Positions 9,664-18,634 of a stretch of 38,019 bases of DNA are shown one piece after another. The translations under genes and the position numbers were made by a program. Every line of letters starts with the position of its first letter. Position 1 is the stretch's first letter. Under the pieces are notes generated by a model that did no database searches, was not told where the DNA came from, and saw only the letters and a list, made by a program, of their open reading frames with translations. Location: positions 1 through 38,019 of the forward strand of contig CALEFD010000067.1 of NCBI GenBank assembly GCA_937876995.1, read 5' to 3'. This DNA is from an uncultured Bacteroidales bacterium. GTDB taxonomy: Bacteria; Bacteroidota; Bacteroidia; Bacteroidales; Bacteroidaceae.

Positions 9664-11331
9664 ATGCTTAAAATTACAAAACGAAAGTCATTTATTGGAT
9701 TAAACCTGTTATTATTGTTTGCAACAGGTAATGTATGGGCTCAGTTTCCCGGTTTTGGAGGTGGTGAGATGCCACCCTTTGGAGGTGGATTCGGATATTT
9801 TGGACGATTTCACAGTTTCGGCCCTGACGTTTCACAAAACAACCAAAACAACCAACCATTTGGTTTTGGAATGGAAAATGAACAGGGAAACAGCGTAGAG
9901 TTCACATCGTCAAACCTGCCAATCATCATAATCGATACAGATGGTGGCAGAATTAATGCCGACAAGAAAATTACTGCAAAAATGCAAATTATTGACAACG
10001 GGACAAACCAGAGAAACAACATTACAGATTCCCCAAACAACTACAACGGACTAATTGAAATAAAACTTAGAGGTAATTCATCACTCAGTTTTGAACAGAA
10101 GCGATACACTATTGAAACTGTTGGCAGTGATGGTAAGAAGTTTGACACACCACTGTTGGGTATGCCTGCCGATAATGATTGGGTACTTCTTGCTCCATAT
10201 AATGACATATCAATGATGCGCGATGTTTTTGCATTCGATTTATGGAACAAAATGGGATATTGGGCGCCCAGAACCCGCTATGCCGAACTGGTAGTAGATG
10301 GTGATTATCGCGGAGTCTATATACTTACCGAAAAGATTAAACGCAGCAAAGACAGATTGGATATAGCAAATCTGAAAGAGGTTGATAATGAAGGTCTGGA
10401 ACTGACAGGCGGATACATAATGAGAATAGATGCCTACGATGCAGACGATTTGACATTCACATCAAAAGTACCTGGTATAACCTCTATGCCGTCAATGGGC
10501 GGTGGCGGATTTATGAGTTTTGGTGGAGGAATGAATATGATGATGGGCGGTCACGGTATGAATAGTGTTGTATGGTCATACTATTCACCCAAGAAATCAA
10601 AGATAACCACAGAACAGGCAAATTATATCCACAACTATATAGACGAAACAGAGTTGGCTATTCAAAGCGATAACTTCAAAGATCCCGAGAATGGTTATGC
10701 CAAATATATCAAAACATCGTCATTCGTAGATTACTTCATCCACACTGAACTAAGTCTTAACGCTGACGGTTTTAAACGCAGTGCCTATTTCTACAAGACC
10801 AAGCAGAACGAAGATGGTTCGGGCGGCAAACTACATGCAGGCCCGGTATGGGACTACAATCTGGCATACGGCAATTGTAACTTCTGTAATGCAGACCAGA
10901 TTGACGCATGGGTGCATGAAGGTGGCGAAACCAATCCTACCCCGGCTATGTGGAAACGTCTTACAGAAGATCCTGCCTTTATGGACAGAGTAAAAAAACG
11001 TTGGAAAGAGTTGCGCAAAGATATACTTAGCATAGAGAGAATAAATAGTTTTATAGACTCCAATGCCAAACTGTTGGCAGAAGCACAGGAACGCCAATAT
11101 GAGAAGTATGATGACCTACTGGTTCCAAAGAATTCCAACAATCAACATCAAAATGGAATGATGGGTGGATTTGGAGGAATGATGGGCGGACCTGGTGCTA
11201 TGATGGGTATGGGTGGCAATAGTATATCATGGTTTGCAGCTTATCGTGTATCAAGCTATGAAGAAGAGATTGAAACTCTAAAAAAATGGTTTGCAGCCAG
11301 GATAGAGTTCCTTGATAGCCAGTGGCAATAA
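9664..11331 (+). CDS. Secreted CotH-like (spore-coat kinase fold) protein
   Basis: 555 residues. A signal peptide (about 1-26, ends VWA) is followed by a Gly/Phe-rich linker (QFPGFGGG, PPFGGGFGYFG). The CotH domain then shows IEIKLRGNSS, the GMPADNDWVLLAPYND segment, RDVFAFDLWNKMG, GVYILTEKIKRS, GGYIMRID and LHAGPVWDYNLAYGN. CotH proteins are atypical kinases known from Bacillus spore coats and fungal surface proteins. Many Bacteroidota encode secreted copies whose substrate is unknown. Two Met/Gly-rich stretches interrupt or follow the domain (GGGMNMMMGGHGMNS near 295, and about 500-520), which is unusual. Its stop codon abuts the stop of the convergent antiporter gene, with no terminator between them. 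Kinase activity is not established here. Confidence 0.85.
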   Translation: MLKITKRKSFIGLNLLLLFATGNVWAQFPGFGGGEMPPFGGGFGYFGRFHSFGPDVSQNNQNNQPFGFGMENEQGNSVEFTSSNLPIIIIDTDGGRINADKKITAKMQIIDNGTNQRNNITDSPNNYNGLIEIKLRGNSSLSFEQKRYTIETVGSDGKKFDTPLLGMPADNDWVLLAPYNDISMMRDVFAFDLWNKMGYWAPRTRYAELVVDGDYRGVYILTEKIKRSKDRLDIANLKEVDNEGLELTGGYIMRIDAYDADDLTFTSKVPGITSMPSMGGGGFMSFGGGMNMMMGGHGMNSVVWSYYSPKKSKITTEQANYIHNYIDETELAIQSDNFKDPENGYAKYIKTSSFVDYFIHTELSLNADGFKRSAYFYKTKQNEDGSGGKLHAGPVWDYNLAYGNCNFCNADQIDAWVHEGGETNPTPAMWKRLTEDPAFMDRVKKRWKELRKDILSIERINSFIDSNAKLLAEAQERQYEKYDDLLVPKNSNNQHQNGMMGGFGGMMGGPGAMMGMGGNSISWFAAYRVSSYEEEIETLKKWFAARIEFLDSQWQ

Positions 11332-12945
11332 TCACACCTTATTCACGTAAAGCAAATCGCCCGATTTTAGAACCGTATTACCATTAGGTATAATACGCTT
11401 GCGACCACGTTCTATAAGAATAATTTGAGTATGTTCCTGGATAGGATAATCCTTTAGTTGATGTCCTATCCATTTACTATTGTCATCAATAAGATACTTT
11501 ACAATCATAAGTGTACCATCACTATTATTGTAAGCCTGAGTACAGATTATCACCTTATCGCCCAGCTCTAATAGAGTATTTCCATTTGGCAGAACCAGTG
11601 TACCATCCTTTTTGATAACCTGACATAGCAACATGGCTCTGGGTAATCCTAAATCTTTAACCAATTTGTTACACCATTTGTTCTCTTTGGTGATCTTTAT
11701 TTCAGTGAACTGTAAATCGGTCTCATCAGAAAAGTCGGTAAAGGTCTTCATAACATCGGCCTTTTCATCAATTTGTCCAAGTCTCTTTGACACATAAGGC
11801 AACAGAGTACCCTGTAACGATATGGACACCAGCACAATACAGAACACGACATTGAAAATATCGCGCCCTACAAACGAAGACGATGATGCCGACATAGCCA
11901 TAATGGCAAACACAATGGATGCAGCTCCACGCAAACCTGCAAATGATATAAGCACCTGTTGCTTGAAATCATATTTACGGAATGGAACCAGGCATAAAAA
12001 AACCGATATAGGACGACTTACAAAAAGCAAAATAAGGAATATAACAGAACCATCTATCAGATTAGTCTGAAGATTATTTGGTTTGGCCAGCAGTCCTAAC
12101 ATAAAGAAGATGACCACCTGCATAAGACTGGTAACACCATCAAAGAAATGCACTAGTTCTTTCTTGTTGCTTATAGTTTGATTTCCAAGAATAATACCTA
12201 CAATGTAGGCTGACAAATAACCGTTACCATTTACTGCTGATGGCAATGCATAAGAGATAATAGCCACAGCCAGAACAAAAAGAGAATCGTAACCGGAAGA
12301 GCGGAATTTTACATGTTTTATAAACCATGTGGCAGCCAAAGCTATACCCACACCAAAAATTGCACCGAATCCAAGCTGCGATAACAGAGTGACCACAATA
12401 TTTCCTGCCGACACCCCACCCTCTATAAGTGACAGCATAATCACTGTCATCATATAGGAACAGGGGTCATTGGAACCCGATTCAAGTTCCAGCAACGAAG
12501 CAGAACCATTCTTCAAACCCAGTTTTCTGGAACGCAGAATTGAGAAGACCGATGCAGCATCGGTAGAACTTACAACAGAACCCATAAGCAGACTCTCTAT
12601 CCAGTTCCATCCCAAAAGAAAATGGCAACACACACCTGTTATACCGGCAGTCAGCACAACACCTACTGTAGCCAGTAAACCGGATTCAACTGCCACGGGC
12701 TTTGCTGCACTCCATCTTGTACCATATCCACCATAGAACATTATAAATATAAGTGCTACTGTACTAACCTGTTCTACCACTTTGTATGACGCCTGACCGC
12801 CTATATCAAAGACCTGAAGATTACCAAACAGCATACCCAACAGAATAAAAGCCAGCAAGACCGGCATACCCAATCTGTTTGTTGCATTATTCAGTATAAC
12901 ACAAATAAATATAATAACCGATACAAGTATAAGTGCAGAAATCAT
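11332..12945 (-). CDS. Potassium/proton antiporter, CPA1 (NhaP2/CvrA) type
   Basis: 537 residues. About 12 hydrophobic spans (1-385) include the family segments NRLGMPVLLAFILLGM, GGYGTRW and SVVSSTDAASVFSIL. The STDA part corresponds to the ion-binding Asp region of cation/proton antiporters, and LELESGSNDP follows. The cytoplasmic C-terminus has a TrkA_C (RCK_C) domain at about 405-480 (LPNGNTLLELGDKVII) and a second related repeat (IPNGNTVLKSGDLLYVNKV) at the end. It likely exchanges K+ or Na+ for H+ across the inner membrane, with nucleotide or ligand control through the RCK_C repeats. Its start is 15 bases after the phosphatase stop, indicating cotranscription with that gene. Confidence 0.92.
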   Translation of the reverse strand: MISALILVSVIIFICVILNNATNRLGMPVLLAFILLGMLFGNLQVFDIGGQASYKVVEQVSTVALIFIMFYGGYGTRWSAAKPVAVESGLLATVGVVLTAGITGVCCHFLLGWNWIESLLMGSVVSSTDAASVFSILRSRKLGLKNGSASLLELESGSNDPCSYMMTVIMLSLIEGGVSAGNIVVTLLSQLGFGAIFGVGIALAATWFIKHVKFRSSGYDSLFVLAVAIISYALPSAVNGNGYLSAYIVGIILGNQTISNKKELVHFFDGVTSLMQVVIFFMLGLLAKPNNLQTNLIDGSVIFLILLFVSRPISVFLCLVPFRKYDFKQQVLISFAGLRGAASIVFAIMAMSASSSSFVGRDIFNVVFCIVLVSISLQGTLLPYVSKRLGQIDEKADVMKTFTDFSDETDLQFTEIKITKENKWCNKLVKDLGLPRAMLLCQVIKKDGTLVLPNGNTLLELGDKVIICTQAYNNSDGTLMIVKYLIDDNSKWIGHQLKDYPIQEHTQIILIERGRKRIIPNGNTVLKSGDLLYVNKV

Positions 12946-12960
12946 CCTATATTCTCCTAT

Positions 12961-13773
12961 TTATTCCAAAAATCTTGTTCTCAAAACTTCTAAATCATTA
13001 TCAGACAGTTTCAACTGGTTATGCAGATATGACTCCATACCACCATAGTTGACATCAATATAGTCAAGTGCTTTTATAAACCAATTTACATTTACTCCAA
13101 ACAGGCCTTGAACCACTTCCAGTTCAAGAGTTGAGCCACCGGCATCAATAACCCTTTTTCTAACTGTTGTCAGTTCATTAGTATAAGCGTGGTTAGAATA
13201 TTCAAAATCGTCAATGATACTATTCCTGTCAACACCTAATGCCGATAACAGAAAAGCAGCAGCGAGTCCGGTTCTGTCCTTACCCTGTGAACAGTGCCAC
13301 ATAACAGCCCCCTTTTTCACATCATCAATAATCAATCTGAAAAACTTGCTATAGTTACTCTGACTGACACTATCAGCCACAAAAGAGACATAGAACCCAT
13401 GGGCCAACATTGATGCCTTACCGCTTAGTACATACCCAAGAAGCCTGTCCTGCAGGCTCATGGTATCACCAGGCTGTGGTTTAAGCAAACTCCACAATTC
13501 ACCATTTGTATTGATAATGCTGATATGATGGTTCGCAGCACCTTCAACACTTCTGTCCGGAGCAGTATCACGTTCATAATCGGTACGGAAATCAAAGACC
13601 AGAGATACTCCATACTCTCTTTCAAGTTTCTCCACATCACTGTCGGAAGCCTTGAAAAGGTCGCCACAACGTATAAGAAGATTATTCTTTACCTTGCGAC
13701 CATTACAGCCTATCATTCCACCCAAATGTCTGGCATTGACTATGCCATCAAATATAATTTCTTTATGCTCCAT
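12961..13773 (-). CDS. Tyrosine-protein phosphatase (Y_phosphatase3 family)
   Basis: 270 residues with no signal peptide, so cytoplasmic. The N-terminal NARHLGG motif and the P-loop HCSQGKDRTG with nucleophile Cys161 are both characteristic of the PF13350 tyrosine/serine phosphatase family, which includes lipid-phosphatase-like relatives. FDFRTDYE in the first half is the other conserved block. It lies between GH115 (65 bases upstream) and the antiporter (15 bases downstream). The leader carries a 9-bp inverted repeat. The substrate is unknown; it may act on phosphotyrosine of capsule or exopolysaccharide proteins, but none are encoded here. Confidence 0.92.
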   Translation of the reverse strand: MEHKEIIFDGIVNARHLGGMIGCNGRKVKNNLLIRCGDLFKASDSDVEKLEREYGVSLVFDFRTDYERDTAPDRSVEGAANHHISIINTNGELWSLLKPQPGDTMSLQDRLLGYVLSGKASMLAHGFYVSFVADSVSQSNYSKFFRLIIDDVKKGAVMWHCSQGKDRTGLAAAFLLSALGVDRNSIIDDFEYSNHAYTNELTTVRKRVIDAGGSTLELEVVQGLFGVNVNWFIKALDYIDVNYGGMESYLHNQLKLSDNDLEVLRTRFLE

Positions 13774-13785
13774 ATCTATACAAGC

Positions 13786-13819
13786 GGACAGGAAAACAGA
13801 CTATTCTGAATTCCTGTCC
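13786..13819 (-). repeat. Inverted repeat in the phosphatase leader
   Basis: GGACAGGAA at 13786-13794 and TTCCTGTCC at 13811-13819 are a perfect 9-bp inverted repeat with a 16-base spacer, 13 bases upstream of the phosphatase ATG. No T-run follows on either strand. It could be an operator, a leader hairpin or an RNA-stability element. Confidence 0.55.
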
Positions 13820-13826
13820 AGCACTG

Positions 13827-13834
13827 CAAAATTA
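13827..13834 (-). promoter_or_regulatory. Possible -7 element of the phosphatase-antiporter operon
   Basis: TAATTTTG on the minus strand fits TAnnTTTG exactly and ends 53 bases before the phosphatase ATG. The expected -33 TTG is not seen. The start would fall near 13820, placing the inverted repeat at the very 5' end of the RNA. Confidence 0.4.
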
Positions 13835-13838
13835 GTTA

Positions 13839-16385
13839 TTATTCTCTAATTACAGGCGATTCATCCATGAAAAGATAACTCTTCTTGTAACCACCGCAAT
13901 CAACTACTATCTTTTCAAATACTGTACCCGGTTCAATAGGACGTACTGTCAATGTATGCTCACCCTTTGACACCTGCATTGGGAACTTGACCTTGCTCTC
14001 CACTACTCTCTTGGCCACTGTTGGGTAATAAATGGAGTAGAGATTAGCAGGATCTTCGTTCAAACGTTCGTTAAAGTTTACAATCTGTTCTTCGCCGCCA
14101 TCAATACTTACAGCATAACGGTGTCCTTCAAGACGATAGAATGTAAGTGTTGAATTTACTGCAATCAGTACGTCAACAGCATCAACATCGCTTGTCAGAT
14201 TAAACTTATAAGTCATGGTTGCACCATCAGGAAGCACGCTGTATGGCATAACTGCAACACCTGACAATGTACGACCCATATAAGGTATGGTTGTCCATTC
14301 ACCGGCATTGCCATTATCCTGTGCATAGAAGTGTTCAGCCTCCATGGAAACAATGCCATTCTTTTCGGTAAATACATAACCACCTATCTTATCGGTCTCC
14401 TCTACTCTTCTCAATCTTGGTAGTCTGTCTGCAGGGAAGTTATCATTCCACGATGTGTAACCAATATGCTTCTGTGTCATCATACCGTCCCATTTGCCGT
14501 TTGACATCACCTTGTTATAGTTTGCACATAGTTCTGCATCGCGTGCAAAAGCCTCTTCGCAACGGTCTGCCCAATAGTTTGCAGCAGGATCATTGTTAGC
14601 AGCAAGTTTTAGGTTCATAGCCTGTGCATAATACATATCGTAAAGATTTGCCATAGCCTGAATTGGGAAGAGAATAAGCTGCTGATAAGCATCTTTTGCT
14701 TCCGGTTTCAGCTTCATGTACTGACGTAATGCTGCTACCTCCAGACGGGCATAATCATCGCAAACCTGCTTGAATTCACCTGTTTCAAGATTATATGTTG
14801 TAGCATCAAGCATTTCGGGAGTAATTCTACCATTGTACTTGCTAACCAGATTCAGCAAACGAGCTGCCTCTGCTGCCTGATCTTCACCAAATGCTTCGGC
14901 ACAGAATTCGTAAACATGGTCAAGCAGATTCTCTGCATTGAAATTTGTTGGATTCCAAGCCATATCCAGGAATAGAGTAATAGGATATTCCATAGGTTTC
15001 AAATCGCCTACGTTAAGCACCCAGATTTTATCTACACCATAGCTGTATGTAAGCTGCATCTGTTCCCACATGTGCTGAACAGGTGTTACATTCAGCCATT
15101 TTGAGTTACGAGGAGCACCTACATAGTCAACATGGTAGTACATACCCCAACCTCCAGGATGCTTCTGTTCTTCTGCATTAGGCAATCTGCGAATATCGCC
15201 CCAGTTATCGTCACTAAGCAGAATAATAACATCGTCAGGTACACGTAAGCCCTTGTTGTAATAGGTCTGAACCTCTTTATAAAGTGCCCATACCTGTGGA
15301 GTCTGATTTGTTTTTTTACCAGTAACCTCTTTAATTATCTGACGCTGATCCTCAAACAGCCCCTCCATCATACGTATATTGTCTTCGTCAGAACCTGCAA
15401 GTTCTGCATCGCCGTCACCACGCATACCAATGGTGATAATATCTTCAGTATCTTTTGCACGTTCTATACCTTCGCGGAAGAACTTCTGCAAACCTTCAGG
15501 ATTCTTGTTGTAATCCCATACACCACCATACTGTTTGCCATTTCTGGTCCATTCCTGGTGGTTACGTGCCATAGGTTCGTGGTGTGATGTACTCATTACA
15601 ATACCCATATCATCGGCAGTCTTTGAGTTTAGAGGATCATCTGCATAGAATGCCCATCCCCACATTGCCGGCCACATAAAGTTACCACGCAAACGGAGAA
15701 TAAGTTCAAATACACGAGCGTAGAAACGATGATCGCCAAAATCTGTTCCGTAGGTATTCTTTACCCAGCCTGTCAGACATGGAGCTTCGTCATTAAGGAA
15801 GATACCACGATACTTCACTGCAGGTTCGCCTGCGGTATATGTACCCTTTGCGAGAGAAATATTTCTCTGTTCCAGAACTGGAACATCCGCCCAATCGTAC
15901 CAGGGAGAAACACCTATCTGTTCAGAAAGTTCGTAAATACCGTAAATAGTTCCACGCTTGTCGCTACCTGCTATTACAAGAGCCTCTTCTACGCCTTCAA
16001 TAGGATTTGCAATTGTAGTCATAATGTACTTTTCGTACTTACCCACCAATTCCTTTTTGTCGATTTTCTTACTCTTGATAATCTGCTTAATGTACTTACT
16101 CTCTAAAGTACCGATAATTACAACACTCTTTTCCGACGGATCGTTCAGTATTTTTGCCTCTTTTCCTGAAACCATCTTAAAGTCGTTCTGCAAAGCCTTA
16201 GCTGCAATCTGTACACCTATATCATCTGTTTCGTCCAACAGCAAAGAGATAGGATTTCCATTCTCAATCAGGGTAAATCTGTCTGAGCTCAACTCGTTAT
16301 AAGAGATACCCTTATGATCGGCAGCATTTACATTTGCCACCATCATAACGATAGCTACCAGAGCTAAAAATAACTTTTTCATCAT
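13839..16385 (-). CDS. GH115 xylan alpha-1,2-glucuronidase
   Basis: 848 residues. A signal peptide covers about 1-21 (ends VNA). The family is recognised by the block GIFLNDEAPCLTGW near residue 195, the LRGNFMWPAMWGWAF segment, MSTSHHEPMARN and NRNKGVW-like GGVWDYNKNP segments, VDYVGAPRNSKWLN and the WNVGDLKP-type LNVGDLKPMEYP. The C-terminal part (about 690-848) matches the accessory beta-sandwich domain of GH115. The enzyme releases 4-O-methyl-glucuronic or glucuronic acid from internal or terminal xylose of glucuronoxylan. Length is normal for the family and nothing is truncated. It is on the opposite strand from GH10 and GH9. A -7 box TATCTTTG lies 30 bases upstream. The phosphatase and antiporter follow and may be partly cotranscribed. 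Confidence 0.95.
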   Translation of the reverse strand: MMKKLFLALVAIVMMVANVNAADHKGISYNELSSDRFTLIENGNPISLLLDETDDIGVQIAAKALQNDFKMVSGKEAKILNDPSEKSVVIIGTLESKYIKQIIKSKKIDKKELVGKYEKYIMTTIANPIEGVEEALVIAGSDKRGTIYGIYELSEQIGVSPWYDWADVPVLEQRNISLAKGTYTAGEPAVKYRGIFLNDEAPCLTGWVKNTYGTDFGDHRFYARVFELILRLRGNFMWPAMWGWAFYADDPLNSKTADDMGIVMSTSHHEPMARNHQEWTRNGKQYGGVWDYNKNPEGLQKFFREGIERAKDTEDIITIGMRGDGDAELAGSDEDNIRMMEGLFEDQRQIIKEVTGKKTNQTPQVWALYKEVQTYYNKGLRVPDDVIILLSDDNWGDIRRLPNAEEQKHPGGWGMYYHVDYVGAPRNSKWLNVTPVQHMWEQMQLTYSYGVDKIWVLNVGDLKPMEYPITLFLDMAWNPTNFNAENLLDHVYEFCAEAFGEDQAAEAARLLNLVSKYNGRITPEMLDATTYNLETGEFKQVCDDYARLEVAALRQYMKLKPEAKDAYQQLILFPIQAMANLYDMYYAQAMNLKLAANNDPAANYWADRCEEAFARDAELCANYNKVMSNGKWDGMMTQKHIGYTSWNDNFPADRLPRLRRVEETDKIGGYVFTEKNGIVSMEAEHFYAQDNGNAGEWTTIPYMGRTLSGVAVMPYSVLPDGATMTYKFNLTSDVDAVDVLIAVNSTLTFYRLEGHRYAVSIDGGEEQIVNFNERLNEDPANLYSIYYPTVAKRVVESKVKFPMQVSKGEHTLTVRPIEPGTVFEKIVVDCGGYKKSYLFMDESPVIRE

Positions 16386-16414
16386 AAACTATTTGGTTAA
16401 AATCTTCTATTGTT

Positions 16415-16422
16415 CAAAGATA
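16415..16422 (-). promoter_or_regulatory. -7 element of GH115
   Basis: TATCTTTG on the minus strand is an exact TAnnTTTG match and ends 29 bases before the GH115 start. No well-spaced TTG is found upstream (the nearest is 14 bases away), which would suit activator-dependent expression. Confidence 0.5.
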
Positions 16423-16465
16423 CAACAAATATTAATCAACATACATACAATTGTTAATGAAACTA

Positions 16466-17446
16466 TCATTTATTTTGAGCTAATGCTTTGCGTTTTCTCC
16501 TTCTTTCCAAAAATGCATTTAAAGATTCCGGAGTAGTTTTCCATCGTTCGTGCATCCAAACCCATTGTGTAGGATATTTTCGCAATAAATCTTCTGTAAC
16601 TTTATTGTATTGCGTTGTGTTGTAAATCATTGTTTCTGTAATATCTTCAAATTGTCTGAACGGAATTTCCGGCAATATTTGGAAAGTATAAGTATCGTCT
16701 TCATTATTTCTTATAGTATTCATAGGAACTACTGCCGCACCCGTATCCATTGCCAAACGGGCAAGTCCTATTGGTGTATAAGCATCGCGTCCAAAGAAAG
16801 GTACAAATTCACCACGAATATTCTTGCTATCCTGATCTATCATTATTATCAAACACTTTCCATTGCGTAATTCATCGGACAGAATATCGTAACACTTATT
16901 GCGGGTAATATTTTTCATGCCACGGGTTTCACGCATCTCTATCATCATCTTGTTTAATGCAGGGTTCTTAATTTGACTGCTTACCCCTAACGATGGATAT
17001 CCCAACAACGGTGGCAGAATTGCTGAAAATTCCCAACCGGGAGTATGAGATATCATACAGAGTACACCCTTTCCCTTTTTATATGCATTGTCCAGATTCT
17101 CTATTCCTTCCACTTTAAAATATTTACTGAATTGTTTCCACTCTCTTTTTCTATTCATAAGAGCGTAATCAGTAAGTGTCTTTGCCAAATTGATAAAAAC
17201 TTCTTTACCCATTGTATAATATTTTCCGGGTTGATCTTCCGGTCCAAAAGCAATAGTGTAGTGCTTTATAATCCTTTGTCTTACGCTTTTTCCTAGTTTG
17301 TATGCTAAAGAAGCTAAAACGCCATGCCACCACAAAACCAATTTTCTGGGCATAATAGGATAAATAACAAACATTACCTTTGCCAGGAAATAAAGGATAG
17401 CATCTCTCACCGGCCTATAAACATGCACTCTGAATTTAGAAGCCAT
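16466..17446 (-). CDS. Lysophospholipid acyltransferase, LpxL/HtrB-like
   Basis: 326 residues. An N-terminal hydrophobic segment (LYFLAKVMFVIYPIMP) anchors the protein in the inner membrane. The catalytic HX4E motif is H134-TPGW-E139. Further family signs are MIDQDSKN with a following FFGRDAYTP segment (about 235) and a C-terminal WVWMHERWKTTPE segment, close to the WFHRRFKTRP block of lipid A late acyltransferases. The likely reaction adds a secondary acyl chain to lipid A or a related lipid. Its start is 11 bases after the UPF0280 stop, so it is the last gene of the DUF39 operon, although there is no obvious functional link to homocysteine synthesis. Confidence 0.88.
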   Translation of the reverse strand: MASKFRVHVYRPVRDAILYFLAKVMFVIYPIMPRKLVLWWHGVLASLAYKLGKSVRQRIIKHYTIAFGPEDQPGKYYTMGKEVFINLAKTLTDYALMNRKREWKQFSKYFKVEGIENLDNAYKKGKGVLCMISHTPGWEFSAILPPLLGYPSLGVSSQIKNPALNKMMIEMRETRGMKNITRNKCYDILSDELRNGKCLIIMIDQDSKNIRGEFVPFFGRDAYTPIGLARLAMDTGAAVVPMNTIRNNEDDTYTFQILPEIPFRQFEDITETMIYNTTQYNKVTEDLLRKYPTQWVWMHERWKTTPESLNAFLERRRKRKALAQNK

Positions 17447-17457
17447 AGTATAAGGTA

Positions 17458-18207
17458 TTATTGAAATATTCTTAATTCAAAACAGCCTGTTACAGCCATT
17501 TTATCATCTTTTATAACCAATGCACCCAATATATCAGAACGATTTGATATATAATCTATTACAGATTCTATATCGTCCACACTCTTTACTCGGTTTGCCA
17601 TAGCAGTAGCATAACTGTCTGCCAAAAGCACATCTTTACACACTATCATCACAGCATCTGCCTTACCAAAACTTAACGATGGCCCTACTGTTCCGCTCGA
17701 TGTACAAACCCCTACAGGCGAAACTGATGCAGGAATGTGCAACCCCACCCTGTTTGACAGTGGTGATTGTCCTGCAAAAACAGCAATATCTATATCCTCT
17801 TTAATATCTATGTAAATATCGCCACCATTTTCAACCATTATTTCTTTGTAAGGAAACTGTTTCTTCAGTTCTAATGCTGTATATTTGGCAACAGCACCGG
17901 CAACCGCACTCATTGGGCCTATTTCTGAACGTTTGCATACAGCAGACATATCGTGAAAAATCTGCGGTGCAGGAGATTGTGGAAGATATGGAACCAGCGA
18001 TGTTTTATATTCCGGATCCAGCAATAGATATGAATCCATCAGATTGCGTAGTTTTATGATAATAGATAATGCTTCATCTTGCATAAAAGGGGAATAGGAG
18101 TCGTTATCGACCCCTATCCATAAATCTGTCTCCTTATATTTAACGGAGAATGAACGTCTGTTATTGGAACTGAAACGTTCCCTATATGTACGTTCTTTAT
18201 ACTCCAT
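17458..18207 (-). CDS. UPF0280 family protein (ApbE-like), third gene of homocysteine operon
   Basis: 249 residues. Family signs are EIGPMSAVAGAVA near residue 95, a VENGGDIYID block, the VCTSSGTVGPS segment (ApbE-like flavin-transferase fold) and ADSYATAMANRV. UPF0280 has no settled biochemical function. It is repeatedly encoded with DUF39 and NIL-ferredoxin proteins that make homocysteine from aspartate semialdehyde, so it is thought to be an accessory or assembly subunit. Here its ATG directly follows the ferredoxin stop with no intervening base, which supports coupled synthesis. No signal peptide is present. Confidence 0.88.
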   Translation of the reverse strand: MEYKERTYRERFSSNNRRSFSVKYKETDLWIGVDNDSYSPFMQDEALSIIIKLRNLMDSYLLLDPEYKTSLVPYLPQSPAPQIFHDMSAVCKRSEIGPMSAVAGAVAKYTALELKKQFPYKEIMVENGGDIYIDIKEDIDIAVFAGQSPLSNRVGLHIPASVSPVGVCTSSGTVGPSLSFGKADAVMIVCKDVLLADSYATAMANRVKSVDDIESVIDYISNRSDILGALVIKDDKMAVTGCFELRIFQ

Positions 18208-18615
18208 TTATGCAAATTCTATTTCAAAAAGTCCCAATGGGCAAGATCCCAAACAGAGCTTACAAACCACGCACTTATCGGGATCAAATTTTAATTTCCA
18301 ATCAGGGGCCTGTATAGACAATGCACCAGCCAAGCATGAAGATGTACATGCACCACAATCTATACAAAGTTCACTGTTGTGACGTATCTTACTGCCTACC
18401 GAGCTAACTTCCACCCCACTCTGCTCCATATATGCAATGGCACGGTCTATTTTATCGGCGTCAGCATCAAGTTCCACAACCAATTTACCGCCACGGCTCA
18501 ACTCCATATCGGCCTTTAGGATATTTACCTTTATATCGAATTCCTTAACCAGTTCGTATGTCAATGAACGGCCGGCAGATTCACCGGGGAATGTAATTAC
18601 CACTTTCTTTACCAT
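18208..18615 (-). CDS. NIL-domain ferredoxin (aspartate-semialdehyde sulfurtransferase iron-sulfur subunit)
   Basis: 135 residues. The N-terminal NIL domain (about 1-75) is of the kind fused to methionine transporters. Two 4Fe-4S clusters follow, with cysteines 84, 87, 90, 94 and 115, 118, 121, 125, both in CX2CX2CX3C spacing. The first cluster lacks the usual Pro after its fourth Cys (CLAGA), while the second has it (CPLG). This is the architecture of the Methanosarcina MA1822-type partner of DUF39, proposed to bring electrons or sulfur for homocysteine formation. It sits 19 bases after the DUF39 stop and abuts UPF0280. Confidence 0.93.
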   Translation of the reverse strand: MVKKVVITFPGESAGRSLTYELVKEFDIKVNILKADMELSRGGKLVVELDADADKIDRAIAYMEQSGVEVSSVGSKIRHNSELCIDCGACTSSCLAGALSIQAPDWKLKFDPDKCVVCKLCLGSCPLGLFEIEFA

Positions 18616-18634
18616 ACTGATGTTTTTTTTGAGA

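Noticed and set aside
10831..11141. Minus-strand open frames within the CotH-like gene
   Set aside because: Shadows of the coding strand without recognisable motifs.
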